From positions 1-64,000 of the forward strand of contig MVQL01000241.1 in the NCBI GenBank assembly GCA_002067205.1: 64,000 nucleotides of DNA, in the 5' to 3' direction. This stretch comes from Pelotomaculum sp. PtaB.Bin104 (GTDB taxonomy: Bacteria > Bacillota > Desulfotomaculia > Desulfotomaculales > Pelotomaculaceae). Every line of letters begins with the position of its first letter. Positions within the stretch are counted from its first letter, which is position 1. This document shows, in pieces, positions 9,836-18,669 of the stretch. The notes beneath the pieces are model-generated. The model did not search any database and had not been told where the DNA came from. It saw nothing but the letters and a program-made list of their open reading frames with translations. A program made the position numbers and the translations under genes.

Positions 9836-10603
9836 TTGGAAATCGGACAACAATTAAGGCAAGCAAGGGAAAACAGGGGTTTAACTTTAGAAGATGTAGA
9901 AAACGAAACCAGAATCCGCCGCAAGTACCTGCAGGCTATGGAGGAAGAGCAATTCCAGGTGCTGCCCGGGGCCGTATACGCGAAAGCTTTCTTGAAAACC
10001 TACGCCGGTTTTCTGGGGCTTGATGCGGCCGATGCTGTGGAGACTTACAACAGGAACTTCGCCGGAAAAGCTGCGCCGGAGGCGCCCGGCAAACTGCCGG
10101 CAGGGGAGCCTGCGGTTGCCAGGACTGCCACCAGGAGGATTTCCATGAGGTCGGCCAGGTCTAGCGGCTATGCCAAAAGAAACTACCTGCTCTGGCTGGC
10201 GGCTGTTGCAGTTGTAGCCGGGCTGGTGGCCCTGGGTGTTTACCTGGATAAAACTACCCTGGGGCGTCCGTTAGCACCAGGCAGCCTCTCCTCTGTGCCC
10301 CAACAGTCTTTAGAGGAGCAGTCTTCACCGGAGCAGTCACCGTTGCCGGCGGGAGCCGCCGCGGTAGACCTTGAGCTTACTGTCAGCAACGGTGACTGCT
10401 GGATGCTGGTTACGGTGGACGGGGCAACAGCTTTTGAGGGGACACTCACCCCGGGCCAGTCCAAGCGCTTTGAGGGCCAGGAGCAGGTATTGGTTAAAAT
10501 GGGCAATGCCGGGGCGGTGACCGCCAGGTTGAACGGGCAGGACCTCGGCGTGCTGGGCAGCCCGGGGCAAGTAGAAAGCCGTGAGTTCAGAGCATCCCCG
10601 TAA
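9836..10603 (+). CDS. rodZ: RodZ-like HTH membrane protein
   Basis: RodZ links the MreB cytoskeleton to the cell-wall elongation machinery. The layout is typical: an Xre-type HTH at residues 1-65 (LRQARENRGLTLEDVENETRIRRKYLQAMEE), a basic juxtamembrane stretch, one transmembrane helix at about 118-138, a Ser/Pro-rich extracytoplasmic linker, and a C-terminal DUF4115 beta domain (DLELTVSNGDCWMLVTVDG). Translation starts at TTG 9836 behind AAGGGGGTAAGG. In many Firmicutes rodZ precedes rimO and pgsA; here it is followed by gene debris and a DegV gene instead. Confidence 0.85.
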   Translation: MEIGQQLRQARENRGLTLEDVENETRIRRKYLQAMEEEQFQVLPGAVYAKAFLKTYAGFLGLDAADAVETYNRNFAGKAAPEAPGKLPAGEPAVARTATRRISMRSARSSGYAKRNYLLWLAAVAVVAGLVALGVYLDKTTLGRPLAPGSLSSVPQQSLEEQSSPEQSPLPAGAAAVDLELTVSNGDCWMLVTVDGATAFEGTLTPGQSKRFEGQEQVLVKMGNAGAVTARLNGQDLGVLGSPGQVESREFRASP

Positions 10604-10658
10604 CTTTGGAGCTTAAATTAACAAGAAAGGCGAAATAGGCATGGGTGATAATAGCTGA

Positions 10659-10859
10659 TTTTACTCTATACAGCTATCAGTTGGGATCAGGCCCAAGCTA
10701 CAAGGCCCGGGTGAGGAGCCCCGGGACTTCATCATCAGCCATGAAGAGGACCACGGTTTACCGGGGTTAATTAACCTCATTGGCATTGAGTCCCCGGGCA
10801 TAACTTCATCTCCGTCAATTGCCAACATAGTGAATCATATGGTAGATGAAATACTCTAG
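10659..10859 (+). pseudogene. C-terminal remnant of LhgO-like FAD-dependent oxidoreductase
   Basis: A 66-codon open frame ending in TAG at 10857-10859 reads GIRPKLQGPGEEPRDFII, then PGLINLIGIESPGITSSPSIA. This is the C-terminal signature of the L-2-hydroxyglutarate oxidase / glycerol-3-phosphate dehydrogenase-like DAO family. The remaining 300 or so residues, including the FAD-binding N terminus, are absent, and a TGA closes the frame upstream. It is therefore a relic, not a gene. It lies between rodZ and the convergent DegV gene. Confidence 0.75.
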
Positions 10860-10891
10860 CTTTCTTAAAACGAAAATTTTAAAAACTTACC

Positions 10892-11743
10892 TTACTCATT
10901 CTCTTGAACATAAAACACAACACCCAGCACCCCGGGGCCGGCGTGGGTGCCCACAACTGAGCCAAGGCTGGAGATGACCGAATCGTCGCTGAACTTCTCA
11001 TTCATTTTTTGGCGAAGTTGTTTCACCCCGGCCGGGTCATTGCCGTGGACCAGGGCATATTTAATTGCTTTTCCCCCGGTGTGCTCCTGCACCACCTGCA
11101 CCAGTCTTTCCATGGCTTTGGCCCGGCCTCTTAACTTTTCGTAAGGGCAGACGATGCCGTCCTTGAGATACAAAAGCGGCTTAATGTTCAAGATAGTGCC
11201 CAAAAAAGCCCGGGCCTTGCCGATCCGGCCGCCACGGGCCAGGTAGTCCAGGCTGTCCACAATAAAGTAGACGTTGATTTTCGGAATTAGCCCATAGATC
11301 AGTTCAAGGATCTCCTGCTTTGATTTTCCGGCCCGGGCGGCGCGGGCGGCTGCCAGCACCAGCTCTCCCAGCCCCATGCTGACCGACTTTGAGTCGATTA
11401 CCTCAATATCAGTCCCGGGCACCATCGCTTTGCCCATCCTGGCGGACTGGCAGGTGCCGCTCATAGCGGAGGAGATATGGATGGAAATGATGCTGCCGCC
11501 TGCAGCCTGCAGCCGCAGGTAGGTTGTCGCGAATTCGGCGGGGGTGGGCTGAGATGTGCTCGATAATTCCCGGTTTTCCACCAGCCGGCGGTAAAACTCC
11601 CCGGCATCAATATCTACACCGTCCAAAAGCGGCGCGCAGCCAGGAAAAATCACTTTTAGCGGTACCACTGAAATGCCGTAGGCCTGGCACAGCTCTTCGG
11701 GGAGGTCAGCGGTGCTGTCGGTGACTATAAAAACTTTATTCAT
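10892..11743 (-). CDS. degV: DegV family fatty acid-binding protein (FakB-like)
   Basis: DegV/FakB proteins bind a fatty acid and present it to the kinase FakA, so that exogenous fatty acids enter phospholipid synthesis as acyl phosphates. The family's opening VFIVTDSTADLPEEL, the STSQPTPAEF segment and the ISIHISSAMSGTCQSA ligand-binding region are all present, at normal length (283 aa). ATG at 11743 is preferred because the AGAAAGGG box lies 6 bases before it; an ATG two codons earlier abuts the box. A FakA-like gene lies 540 bases away on the same strand, which supports this role. Confidence 0.9.
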   Translation of the reverse strand: MNKVFIVTDSTADLPEELCQAYGISVVPLKVIFPGCAPLLDGVDIDAGEFYRRLVENRELSSTSQPTPAEFATTYLRLQAAGGSIISIHISSAMSGTCQSARMGKAMVPGTDIEVIDSKSVSMGLGELVLAAARAARAGKSKQEILELIYGLIPKINVYFIVDSLDYLARGGRIGKARAFLGTILNIKPLLYLKDGIVCPYEKLRGRAKAMERLVQVVQEHTGGKAIKYALVHGNDPAGVKQLRQKMNEKFSDDSVISSLGSVVGTHAGPGVLGVVFYVQENE

Positions 11744-11923
11744 GGGCATCCCTTTCTATAGAAATGTTCAACCGGTTCATTTCTGGTAAAAATAATATGA
11801 TTCAACTGAAATTATAAGGAGAGTTTTAACAAAAATCAATAAACGGGAACTGTCGCCATTGGACGCGCTTTTTTCTTTTCAAGTGGCAGGCCGTAATAGT
11901 GCCAGCTTTAGATAGAAAATAAC

Positions 11924-12190
11924 TTGAAACCGTATTATGAAATCGACGAAAGCACACAGTGCATGATCATAAATTGGGCCAAATCTAACCTGGGGAATAT
12001 TAGTTTTACCTATTACGGGGACGATGCAGACTTTCAACTGTCAGAGCATAATAACCAATGGGTTCTTGATGTAACCCAAGCCAAAACCAGGCAGGACATT
12101 TATCATATCATTGACGGGGAAATTGTTTACCAGTATTCGAAGCAATTAAGGCCCCTGCAGTCAGGGGATAAATCAGCCTGGCCGGCATAG
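11924..12190 (+). CDS. hypothetical protein, 88 aa
   Basis: An acidic, soluble 88-aa frame starting at TTG. It sits opposite to, and between, the degV and fakA-like genes. No family was recognised. It contains several Trp/Tyr residues (NNQWVLDVTQAKTRQDIYHII) and no signal or membrane segment. No good ribosome binding site precedes the start, so translation is uncertain; coding-like composition is the only support. Confidence 0.4.
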   Translation: MKPYYEIDESTQCMIINWAKSNLGNISFTYYGDDADFQLSEHNNQWVLDVTQAKTRQDIYHIIDGEIVYQYSKQLRPLQSGDKSAWPA

Positions 12191-12281
12191 TTTAATAAGT
12201 GAAACATAATTATAGGCGAGCGGTGATGCTTACTGGCGAACGTGTTGCTCGTATGGCTGGAATGTCATAAGTGATACTGGA

Positions 12282-13943
12282 CTATTCAACTGATACAATC
12301 AAATCATAGACCGGCTGCCCGCCGCTTTGCACCTCAAAGTCATGGCCTTGAAATTTGCTGCCTACTTTTTCGGACAATGCCTGGGCCTGGGCACCGGTTA
12401 ACGTCTCACCGTAATAAAGGGTCACCAGGCGGCCGTCACCCTCAAGCATCGAATCCAGCAGTTCTTCGAGCACTGTAGTTAAATCTGTGCCGGCACATTT
12501 CAAATCCCCGTCGGCCAGCCCGATGATATCCCCCTTGTTGATCTTAAGATCATTATAGACAGTGTCGCGCACGGCAGTTGTGATCTCCCCGGAGCGTATA
12601 GATGAAAGCGCCTGGCCCATCTTGCGGCCGGCTGCGGCAAAATCGTCCTCCGGGCCCAGGGCCAATAGGGCGGCCAGCCCCTGCGGGATGCTCCGGGAAG
12701 GGATCACTGTCACCTCTTTTGCAGACAGCGCACCGGCCTGCTCTGCTGTGAGGATGATATTCTTGTTATTGGGGAGAAGGATTACCTGCTCCGCCCGCAC
12801 TGCCTCAATGGCCTCCAGGATTGTTCCTGTGCTGGGGTTTAAGGTCTGGCCACCGGAAACTACGGTGTCGGCGCCCAGGTTGGTCATGATCCGGGTGATC
12901 CCGTCACCGGTGCCAACTGAGATGATCCCGAAGGGCCGGCCTGCTTCCGGCGGGGCAGTGCTGGAAATACTGCTGGAGCTAATGCTGCTGGAATCGCTGG
13001 AAACAAGCTCCCGGTTCTGCCCGGCCATGTTGTTTATCTTCAGGTCGTGCAGGGACCCGTGCTTAAGGCAGCACTCCAGGACCAGGCCGGGATGGTTTGA
13101 GTGGATGTGGACCCTGGCCAGGCCGGCATCGCCCACTACCATCAAGCTGTCCCCGAAGGGCAATAGCTCTTCACGGATTTTTTCCAGGGACAGTCCTTGG
13201 CCTTGCACCAGCAGCTCGGTGCAGTAGGTGAACTCAATATGCCGGCTGCTTTTGAGAAAGGCCTCCTGCCCAGGCCCGGCATCCAGCCTTTCCGGCGCTG
13301 GTGTCCGGAGATTAGCCATGGCCAGGGGCGAGGCTTGTTTGAGCGCGCTCAAAAAGCCTTCCAGGATTACCACAAAGCCCTTCCCGCCGGCGTCAACCAC
13401 CCCTGCCTCCTTTAGCGCCGGAAGCAGTTCCGGAGTTTCCTGTAGGGCAACGAGGGCATTGTTTAAAACTTTCACCATCAGCCGTAGTAAATCTCCGCTG
13501 TGCAGGTCGGCCACCCCTTCGGCCGATTTTCTCACCACGGTTAGGATTGTGCCCTCCACCGGGCTCATCACCGTCCGGTAGGCTACCCTGGCCCCCTCGG
13601 CCAGGGCGCAGGCGATATCTGCGGCCGTGGCCCGCTCCAGGCCGCTGAGGGTGCTGGCGAACCCGTGCAGGATCTGAGATAGGATTACCCCCGAATTGCC
13701 CCTTGCGCCGATTAAACCTCCGCGCGCGGCCGCCCCAGCCACCGCCCCGATCTGATTTGAGGCCAGGGCTTGCGCCTCGGTCACCGCTGCGGCCAGGGTT
13801 TGGTACATGTTGGTGCCGGTATCACCGTCGGGCACCGGGAAGACATTTAAAGAGTCAATTTCCTCTTTTGATTGTTCCATTAGCTCAACGGCACCCTGGA
13901 GCATCATCTTCAGGTCTGCGCCGTCAAAAGAATATATGGCCAT
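12282..13943 (-). CDS. fakA: FakA-like DAK2 domain kinase (YloV family)
   Basis: FakA phosphorylates FakB-bound fatty acids using ATP. The N-terminal DhaL/DAK2 domain (about residues 5-205) has the nucleotide/Mg motif NVFPVPDGDTGTNM, then GARGNSGVILSQ and DAGGKGF. The C-terminal half carries the DegV-like substrate-docking domain, and a Ser-rich linker (SSDSSSISSSS) lies near residue 325. ATG at 13943 follows AGGAGAGGG closely; the longer upstream reading adds a non-homologous tail. Length 553 aa is normal. The Asp23-family gene yloU, which normally precedes yloV, is not here. The DegV/FakB gene downstream on the same strand is the likely partner. Confidence 0.88.
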   Translation of the reverse strand: MAIYSFDGADLKMMLQGAVELMEQSKEEIDSLNVFPVPDGDTGTNMYQTLAAAVTEAQALASNQIGAVAGAAARGGLIGARGNSGVILSQILHGFASTLSGLERATAADIACALAEGARVAYRTVMSPVEGTILTVVRKSAEGVADLHSGDLLRLMVKVLNNALVALQETPELLPALKEAGVVDAGGKGFVVILEGFLSALKQASPLAMANLRTPAPERLDAGPGQEAFLKSSRHIEFTYCTELLVQGQGLSLEKIREELLPFGDSLMVVGDAGLARVHIHSNHPGLVLECCLKHGSLHDLKINNMAGQNRELVSSDSSSISSSSISSTAPPEAGRPFGIISVGTGDGITRIMTNLGADTVVSGGQTLNPSTGTILEAIEAVRAEQVILLPNNKNIILTAEQAGALSAKEVTVIPSRSIPQGLAALLALGPEDDFAAAGRKMGQALSSIRSGEITTAVRDTVYNDLKINKGDIIGLADGDLKCAGTDLTTVLEELLDSMLEGDGRLVTLYYGETLTGAQAQALSEKVGSKFQGHDFEVQSGGQPVYDLIVSVE

Positions 13944-13996
13944 GTTCCCTCTCCTGTCCAAGACTGTCCTATATATTATAATTATAATAGAAGCCT

Positions 13997-14025
13997 TTGA
14001 CAATTTGCCTGTTAAGTTGTACATT
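13997..14025 (+). promoter_or_regulatory. sigma-A promoter of yajQ
   Basis: TTGACA (13997-14002), 17-base spacer, TACATT (14020-14025), 26 bases before the yajQ start codon. It lies in the divergent gap with the fakA-like gene. Confidence 0.75.
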
Positions 14026-14051
14026 TATATAAAAATGGGAAAGGTGTCTAT

Positions 14052-14549
14052 ATGGCCAAGGAAAATACTTTTGATATAGTATCACAGGTAGAGATGCCTG
14101 AGGTTCATAACGCTGTTGACCAGTCGCTCAGGGAATTGCGCACCAGATATGACTTCAAGGGCAGTAAAAGCGATATCAACTTTGACGGGGCAGAGATTGT
14201 GCTGGCCGCAGATGATGAATTTAAGCTAAAAAGTTTAATTGAGATCTTCGAAACCAAGCTGGTCAGGCGGGGCATAAATCTAAAAGCTTTGAGATACGGC
14301 AAAATTGAGCCAGCAGCCAAAGACACGGTGCGCCAGCGGGTAACCCTGGTCCAGGGGCTTGATAAAGAAAAAGCCAAGGTAATCACTAAGCTGGTAAAGG
14401 ACAGCAAGCTCAAAGTACAGGCTACAGTCCAGGGTGATCAGGTGAGGATCAGCGGCAAAAACCGTGACGACCTCCAGGCCATTATGCAGGTAATCAAGGA
14501 TCATGATTTTGATATCCCTATTCAATTTGTTAATTTGAGGACGTATTAG
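14052..14549 (+). CDS. yajQ: YajQ family nucleotide-binding protein
   Basis: YajQ proteins have two RNP-like folds; some bind cyclic di-GMP or nucleic acid and modulate transcription. The 165-aa sequence has the family opening FDIVSQVEMPEVHNAVDQ, followed by LRTRYDFKGSKSDI, the second-domain stretch VRQRVTLVQGLDKEKAK, and the C-terminal VRISGKNRDDLQAIMQ. The start has a GGAAAGG box. It is expressed from its own promoter and is probably not in an operon with the gene 110 bases downstream. Confidence 0.92.
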   Translation: MAKENTFDIVSQVEMPEVHNAVDQSLRELRTRYDFKGSKSDINFDGAEIVLAADDEFKLKSLIEIFETKLVRRGINLKALRYGKIEPAAKDTVRQRVTLVQGLDKEKAKVITKLVKDSKLKVQATVQGDQVRISGKNRDDLQAIMQVIKDHDFDIPIQFVNLRTY

Positions 14550-14658
14550 GGCAGAAATAAAAATTATACTATCGCGACAGTGGGATCTTAAAAGGAATTA
14601 TTTCATTGCTATCGAATAAGTACTATTCAAGACAATCGGGTGGTTAATTTTATGAAAA

Positions 14659-15582
14659 ATGGGTAACGTTGCTAAGAAGAAAGTTAATCTGTTCAAATTA
14701 GGTTTAGGACTGGCGGTATTGATGCTCCTTCTTTTTCTAGCCCGGGGCACAATTGCCGGTGCTATTGCCGGGGTAGAGTTTCTGTCCAGCCAAGAGGTCA
14801 CGGAGACCGCCTTGCTGGATGGAATATTGTTAAAGCACGAGCAGGTAGTTACAGCCCCGGTCAGCGGGCTGCTGCAAGCTGTTAGTGAAGACGGTAGCCG
14901 CCTGGAGGTTGGGGCCAGGGCGGCGCTGATCATAGCAGCGGACCAGGACTCCAGCGCCCTTAATGTATTTACCCCAGCTGCCGGAATTATTTGCCGTCAC
15001 CTGGACGGGCTGGAAAATATTCTTGCGCCGGGGAACCTTGATCTGTTGGATCCAGCCAGCCAGCAAAAGCAGGACGTGAAACCGGCTGCCATTAACAAGC
15101 CGGTGGAAAAAGGACAACCCCTGTTTAAACTGATCGATAACCTGGCGCCGCTGACCGTTTATATTGAACTGCCAAAGTCCAGCCTGCCACCCGGCCTGGC
15201 GGACAAGCATGACTGGCTTGAGGTAACCTGGCAGAACCAAACTTTTTCCATGAAACTCCGTGAAGCAAGGGAACAGGGCGACCGGTGGGCAGGCTTCTTT
15301 ACGCTGGCGAATTACCCGGAGGCAATATTGCATCACCGTAAGGTACGCCTTACTGTTACGACTGCGAAGCTCAAAGGGCAGCTGGTCCCCACCGGCGCTA
15401 TTGTCTATCGTGATGGTGAACCGGGCATTTACCTGGTTATTAAGAAAAAAGCGCAATGGGTCAAAGTCAAGCTCGAGCGGGAACTAAACGGCAAGGTCGC
15501 GATTTCAGGGCCTGGTTTGGGGGAAGAGGCCCGTTATGTAACAAACCCCCTGTTGATCAGGGAAGACAGCCGGGTTGAATAG
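14659..15582 (+). CDS. HlyD-like membrane-anchored protein
   Basis: A 307-aa protein with one N-terminal membrane anchor (residues 12-34) and an extracytoplasmic region with biotinyl-lipoyl/HlyD-like features. The segment LKHEQVVTAPVSGLLQAVSEDGSRLEVGA resembles the hairpin-flanking beta domain of membrane fusion proteins, and KPVEKGQPLFKLID its return half. No transporter ATPase or permease lies nearby. It directly precedes yggS-sepF, so a role at the envelope or division site is possible but inferred. The start lacks a close ribosome binding site (a GGGTGG box lies 15 bases upstream). Confidence 0.65.
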   Translation: MGNVAKKKVNLFKLGLGLAVLMLLLFLARGTIAGAIAGVEFLSSQEVTETALLDGILLKHEQVVTAPVSGLLQAVSEDGSRLEVGARAALIIAADQDSSALNVFTPAAGIICRHLDGLENILAPGNLDLLDPASQQKQDVKPAAINKPVEKGQPLFKLIDNLAPLTVYIELPKSSLPPGLADKHDWLEVTWQNQTFSMKLREAREQGDRWAGFFTLANYPEAILHHRKVRLTVTTAKLKGQLVPTGAIVYRDGEPGIYLVIKKKAQWVKVKLERELNGKVAISGPGLGEEARYVTNPLLIREDSRVE

Positions 15583-15603
15583 TTAAGTTAAGGAGTAGGA
15601 GCA

Positions 15604-16284
15604 ATGGATGTTCAAAGCAACCTGAACCGGGTGCGGGAACGGATCATGACCGCCGCTTTCAGGGCCGGCCGCCCGCCGGAGGAAATAAAGCTGGTTGCCG
15701 CCACGAAAACCGTGCCGTCGGAAATAATCAGAGAGGCGCTTAACTGCGGGGTGGTCAGCCTCGGTGAGAACCGGGTCCAGGAGCTTTTAAAAAAGTATCC
15801 GGACCTGCCCCCCGAAACCGAGTGGCATTTAATCGGTCACCTGCAAACTAATAAAGTAAAAAAAATCATTGACAAGGTAGCCTTAATTCACTCCCTTGAC
15901 CGCTGGTCCCTGGCCGAGGAGCTCAGCCGGGCCGCTGCGGAAAGTGATACAGTGGCCCGGGTGCTGGTCCAGGTGAATGTGGCCGGTGAGGAAACTAAAT
16001 TTGGTCTTTCATTACCGGAGGCGGAGGACTTTGTAGTCGCCGCTGTCCGCCTGCCCTGCTTGGCCGTGCAGGGATTGATGACTATTGCCCCGTGGGTTGC
16101 AGACCCGGAAGAGGTGCGCCCGGTGTTCCGGCAGCTTAAGAACCTGGCGCAACGGATTGAGGGCAGCCTGCCGGGGGCAACTATGAAATACTTGTCCATG
16201 GGCATGAGTGGGGATTTTGAGGTGGCTGTGGAAGAAGGCGCCAATATCTTGAGGATCGGTACTGCAATATTTGGGCAGCGGTAG
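15604..16284 (+). CDS. yggS: YggS/PLPBP family pyridoxal phosphate homeostasis protein
   Basis: A cytosolic PLP-binding protein of the alanine racemase-like fold that buffers the vitamin B6 pool; it has no known catalytic turnover. PLP would be held by Lys35 in KLVAATKTV, and the phosphate-binding region is near the C terminus (SMGMSGDFEVAVEEGANILRIG). Length 226 aa is normal. ATG follows AAGGAGTAGGAG. In Firmicutes this gene (ylmE) typically opens the ylmEFGH division cluster, as here with sepF and yggT downstream. Confidence 0.93.
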   Translation: MDVQSNLNRVRERIMTAAFRAGRPPEEIKLVAATKTVPSEIIREALNCGVVSLGENRVQELLKKYPDLPPETEWHLIGHLQTNKVKKIIDKVALIHSLDRWSLAEELSRAAAESDTVARVLVQVNVAGEETKFGLSLPEAEDFVVAAVRLPCLAVQGLMTIAPWVADPEEVRPVFRQLKNLAQRIEGSLPGATMKYLSMGMSGDFEVAVEEGANILRIGTAIFGQR

Positions 16285-16338
16285 CAAAACTTTTTGAACA
16301 ATCTACTGAATCTGAATACATATTTAGGAGGGATCAGC

Positions 16339-16782
16339 TTGGCTTTTAAACTGGTCGATAAGGTGCTTGGTATTATTGGTTTTGATGAGGTTTCCGAAGA
16401 CGAGGAACAGGATAGAGTGGATGACATGCGCGATGAACAACCTTGGCATAAAAAGAGGGAGAAGGAGAAGGGAAATGTGATTAACCTGCACCCCCAAAGA
16501 CAGGTGCGTGTGGTGGTAATTGAGCCGAGGACTTTTGAGGACGTTAAAGAGATCTCCGACCATTTGCTCAGCAGGTGCCCGGTTATTGTCAACCTTGAGC
16601 TTGCCGAGCCGGAGTTGGCCAAGCGGATCATTGATTTTGTCAGTGGCAGTACGTATGCCTTAAACGGCCACCAGCAAAAGGTGGGAAACGGCATTTTCCT
16701 TTTTGCCCCGCAAAACATTGATATCAGCAGCGAACTGAAAAATCAAAAAGAGAAGGGTATTTTCCCATGGATGCGCTCATAA
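16339..16782 (+). CDS. sepF: cell division protein SepF
   Basis: SepF polymerises into rings, bundles FtsZ and tethers it to the membrane through an N-terminal amphipathic helix, visible here as AFKLVDKVLGIIGFD. The globular domain (about residues 55-140) contains VVIEPRTFEDVKEISDHLL and the closing KRIIDFVSGSTYALNGHQQKV. TTG at 16339 is chosen because AGGAGGG lies 7-8 bases upstream; an earlier frame start at 16294 would bury the membrane helix. The stop overlaps the start of proC by 16 bases, so the two are probably coupled in translation. Confidence 0.93.
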   Translation: MAFKLVDKVLGIIGFDEVSEDEEQDRVDDMRDEQPWHKKREKEKGNVINLHPQRQVRVVVIEPRTFEDVKEISDHLLSRCPVIVNLELAEPELAKRIIDFVSGSTYALNGHQQKVGNGIFLFAPQNIDISSELKNQKEKGIFPWMRS

Positions 16783-17624
16783 ACTACACCGAGGAGCAAT
16801 CAACGCCGTTAAAGGGACAGGTGATCGGCTGCCTGGGTGGAGGCGCCATGGGTGAGGCCCTGGTGGCCGGGTTGCTCCGGGAGGGTTTGGTTAAACCCGC
16901 TGCGCTGTACGTCAGTGATATAAATCCTGATCGCCTGGAATACCTGCGCAATAAGCTGGGAGTCAATGTCACCGCCGCCAACATTGATGTGGTTAAAGCA
17001 GCAGACATTGTTATCCTGGCTGTAAAGCCACAGGTACTCTTCCCTTTGCTGGAGGAAATTAGCCCGACGGCGCGGGTGGAGCAAACCTTTATTTCAATAG
17101 TGGCCGGGGCTACGATTGAACAGATTCAGTCCTGTTTTAAAGACAGGGTGTCGGTGGTGCGGGTGATGCCCAATACCCCTTGCCTGGTAGGCGCAGGAGC
17201 CTGTGCTGTCAGCGCAGGGAAGTATGCCGGTGATGAAAATATGGAAAAGGCGCTGGCCATTTTGGCTGCGGTAGGGAAGGTGCTGCCTGTACCGGAAGCT
17301 ATGCTGGATGTTGTCACCGGCCTGAGCGGCAGCGGCCCGGCTTACATGTATCTGCTCCTGGAGGGCTTCGTTGACGGAGCGGTGCGCCTTGGTTTGCCCA
17401 GGGATACAGCCAGGATTTTAATTGCTCAGACGATGGCGGGAGCGGCAAAAATGGTTTTAGAAACTGGAGAGCATCCCGGCAAGCTAAAGGATATGGTGAC
17501 CACGCCGGGCGGCACAACCATCGCCGGCCTTTTTGCCCTGGAAGAAGGCGGCGCCCGGGCGCTGATGATGAAGGCGGTAGCTGCGGCTACTGCTAGATCA
17601 CGGGAAATGTCCGGAACAAAATAG
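16767..17624 (+). CDS. proC: pyrroline-5-carboxylate reductase
   Basis: ProC catalyses the last step of proline synthesis, NAD(P)H-dependent reduction of pyrroline-5-carboxylate. The N-terminal Rossmann motif GCLGGGAMGEALVAG, the VRVMPNTPC segment and the C-terminal dimerisation signature (LKDMVTTPGGTTIAGLFALEEGG) are all present. Length 285 aa is slightly above average because of a 20-residue N-terminal extension that overlaps sepF. The start has an AGAAGGG box. Its position between sepF and yggT is common in Firmicutes. Confidence 0.95.
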   Translation: MDALINYTEEQSTPLKGQVIGCLGGGAMGEALVAGLLREGLVKPAALYVSDINPDRLEYLRNKLGVNVTAANIDVVKAADIVILAVKPQVLFPLLEEISPTARVEQTFISIVAGATIEQIQSCFKDRVSVVRVMPNTPCLVGAGACAVSAGKYAGDENMEKALAILAAVGKVLPVPEAMLDVVTGLSGSGPAYMYLLLEGFVDGAVRLGLPRDTARILIAQTMAGAAKMVLETGEHPGKLKDMVTTPGGTTIAGLFALEEGGARALMMKAVAAATARSREMSGTK

Positions 17625-17639
17625 CAGGCGGGGTGTAGC

Positions 17640-17900
17640 ATGGAAGTGATCATTACTGCTGTAGATGTTGCCTTCACGGTATATTCATATCTGTTGATTT
17701 TCCGAATTTTGTTGTCTTGGTTTAAACATAATCATTACCAGCCGATCATCAGGTTTGTTTACGAAATTACTGACCCCTACTTAAACATTTTTCGCAAATT
17801 AATTCCCCCTTTCGGGATGCTGGACCTGTCACCGATAGTGGCCTTAATTGTGCTGCAACTGCTGCAAATGTTGGTGTACCGGATAATCGTTTTTATTTAA
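17640..17900 (+). CDS. yggT: YggT family membrane protein
   Basis: A short membrane protein (86 aa, YlmG/Ccb3 family) with two hydrophobic helices (about residues 8-28 and 58-82) joined by the conserved loop FVYEITDPYLNIFRKLIPP. The family acts in membrane or division-site organisation in bacteria and in plastids. It follows proC by 15 bases and is in the same operon. Confidence 0.9.
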   Translation: MEVIITAVDVAFTVYSYLLIFRILLSWFKHNHYQPIIRFVYEITDPYLNIFRKLIPPFGMLDLSPIVALIVLQLLQMLVYRIIVFI

Positions 17901-17983
17901 TATTAATTTGGATTTTCATGATTGGTTGTGATCCAGGATATACATTCGGCTGCAAAGTTTTTTAACGGGGTGGATGCATTCTT

Positions 17984-18643
17984 TTGACGGCAGGGAGTAA
18001 TTTTGACTGGGATGATATCAAGAAGTTTTTGGGCAACCGATTACCAAAGTTTCAAAACGCGGTAGCATGTTTAGTTTCTGCAGTGCTGCTGCCGATTGCA
18101 ACGGTAAATGGCGAGCTGCAGGTGCTTTTTGAAGTTCGTGCCGAACATCTGAAAAGGCAGCCTGGCGAGATATGTTTCCCCGGCGGCATGGTAGAAGAGT
18201 GCGAATTGAACAACCCTCAGGAGGCGGCCATTCGTGAGGCGACAGAGGAGTTGGGTTTGGCCAGGGAACAGATTGATCTGATTGGACCCCTGGATTATTT
18301 TATCAGCCCGTCTGGCGCATTAATCTATCCCTACGTGGGGAAGATTGCCGGGCCGGAGCAGATCGCTCCCAGCTCCAGCGAGGTGGGGGAAGTTTTTTGG
18401 GTGCCGCTGGCTTATTTTGCAAATAACCCGCCATACTGCAGTAATGTAGAAGTGGCCACCCGCTTTGCTGAAGATTTCCCGTTTCACTTAGTTCCTCAGT
18501 CTTACCGGAAAGGCTGGCGGATACGGGGGGTTTCGCCGGTTTATTTCTATCAATATAACCAGCGGATCATCTGGGGTGTAACGGCCGGGATCTTGTACAA
18601 TTATATTAATCTCAGCGGCAAAATCTGGTCATGTAACCGGTAA
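17984..18643 (+). CDS. NUDIX hydrolase, CoA pyrophosphatase-like
   Basis: A 219-aa NUDIX protein. The Nudix box is near residues 66-92 (GGMVEECEL..., then EAAIREATEELGL) and supplies the Mg-binding glutamates. Preceding residues (EHLKRQPGEICFPGG) match the NudL/YeaB subgroup that hydrolyses CoA and its derivatives to 3',5'-ADP and 4'-phosphopantetheine; the exact substrate is inferred. Translation starts at TTG 17984 behind GGGGTGG. It lies between yggT and yggU and probably belongs to the same transcription unit. Confidence 0.82.
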   Translation: MTAGSNFDWDDIKKFLGNRLPKFQNAVACLVSAVLLPIATVNGELQVLFEVRAEHLKRQPGEICFPGGMVEECELNNPQEAAIREATEELGLAREQIDLIGPLDYFISPSGALIYPYVGKIAGPEQIAPSSSEVGEVFWVPLAYFANNPPYCSNVEVATRFAEDFPFHLVPQSYRKGWRIRGVSPVYFYQYNQRIIWGVTAGILYNYINLSGKIWSCNR

Positions 18644-18669
18644 CCAAAAAGACGAGGTAGTGGTAATCC

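Noticed and set aside
15888-16718. 276-aa open frame on the minus strand across yggS and sepF
   Set aside because: It overlaps two conserved genes completely and shows no family resemblance.
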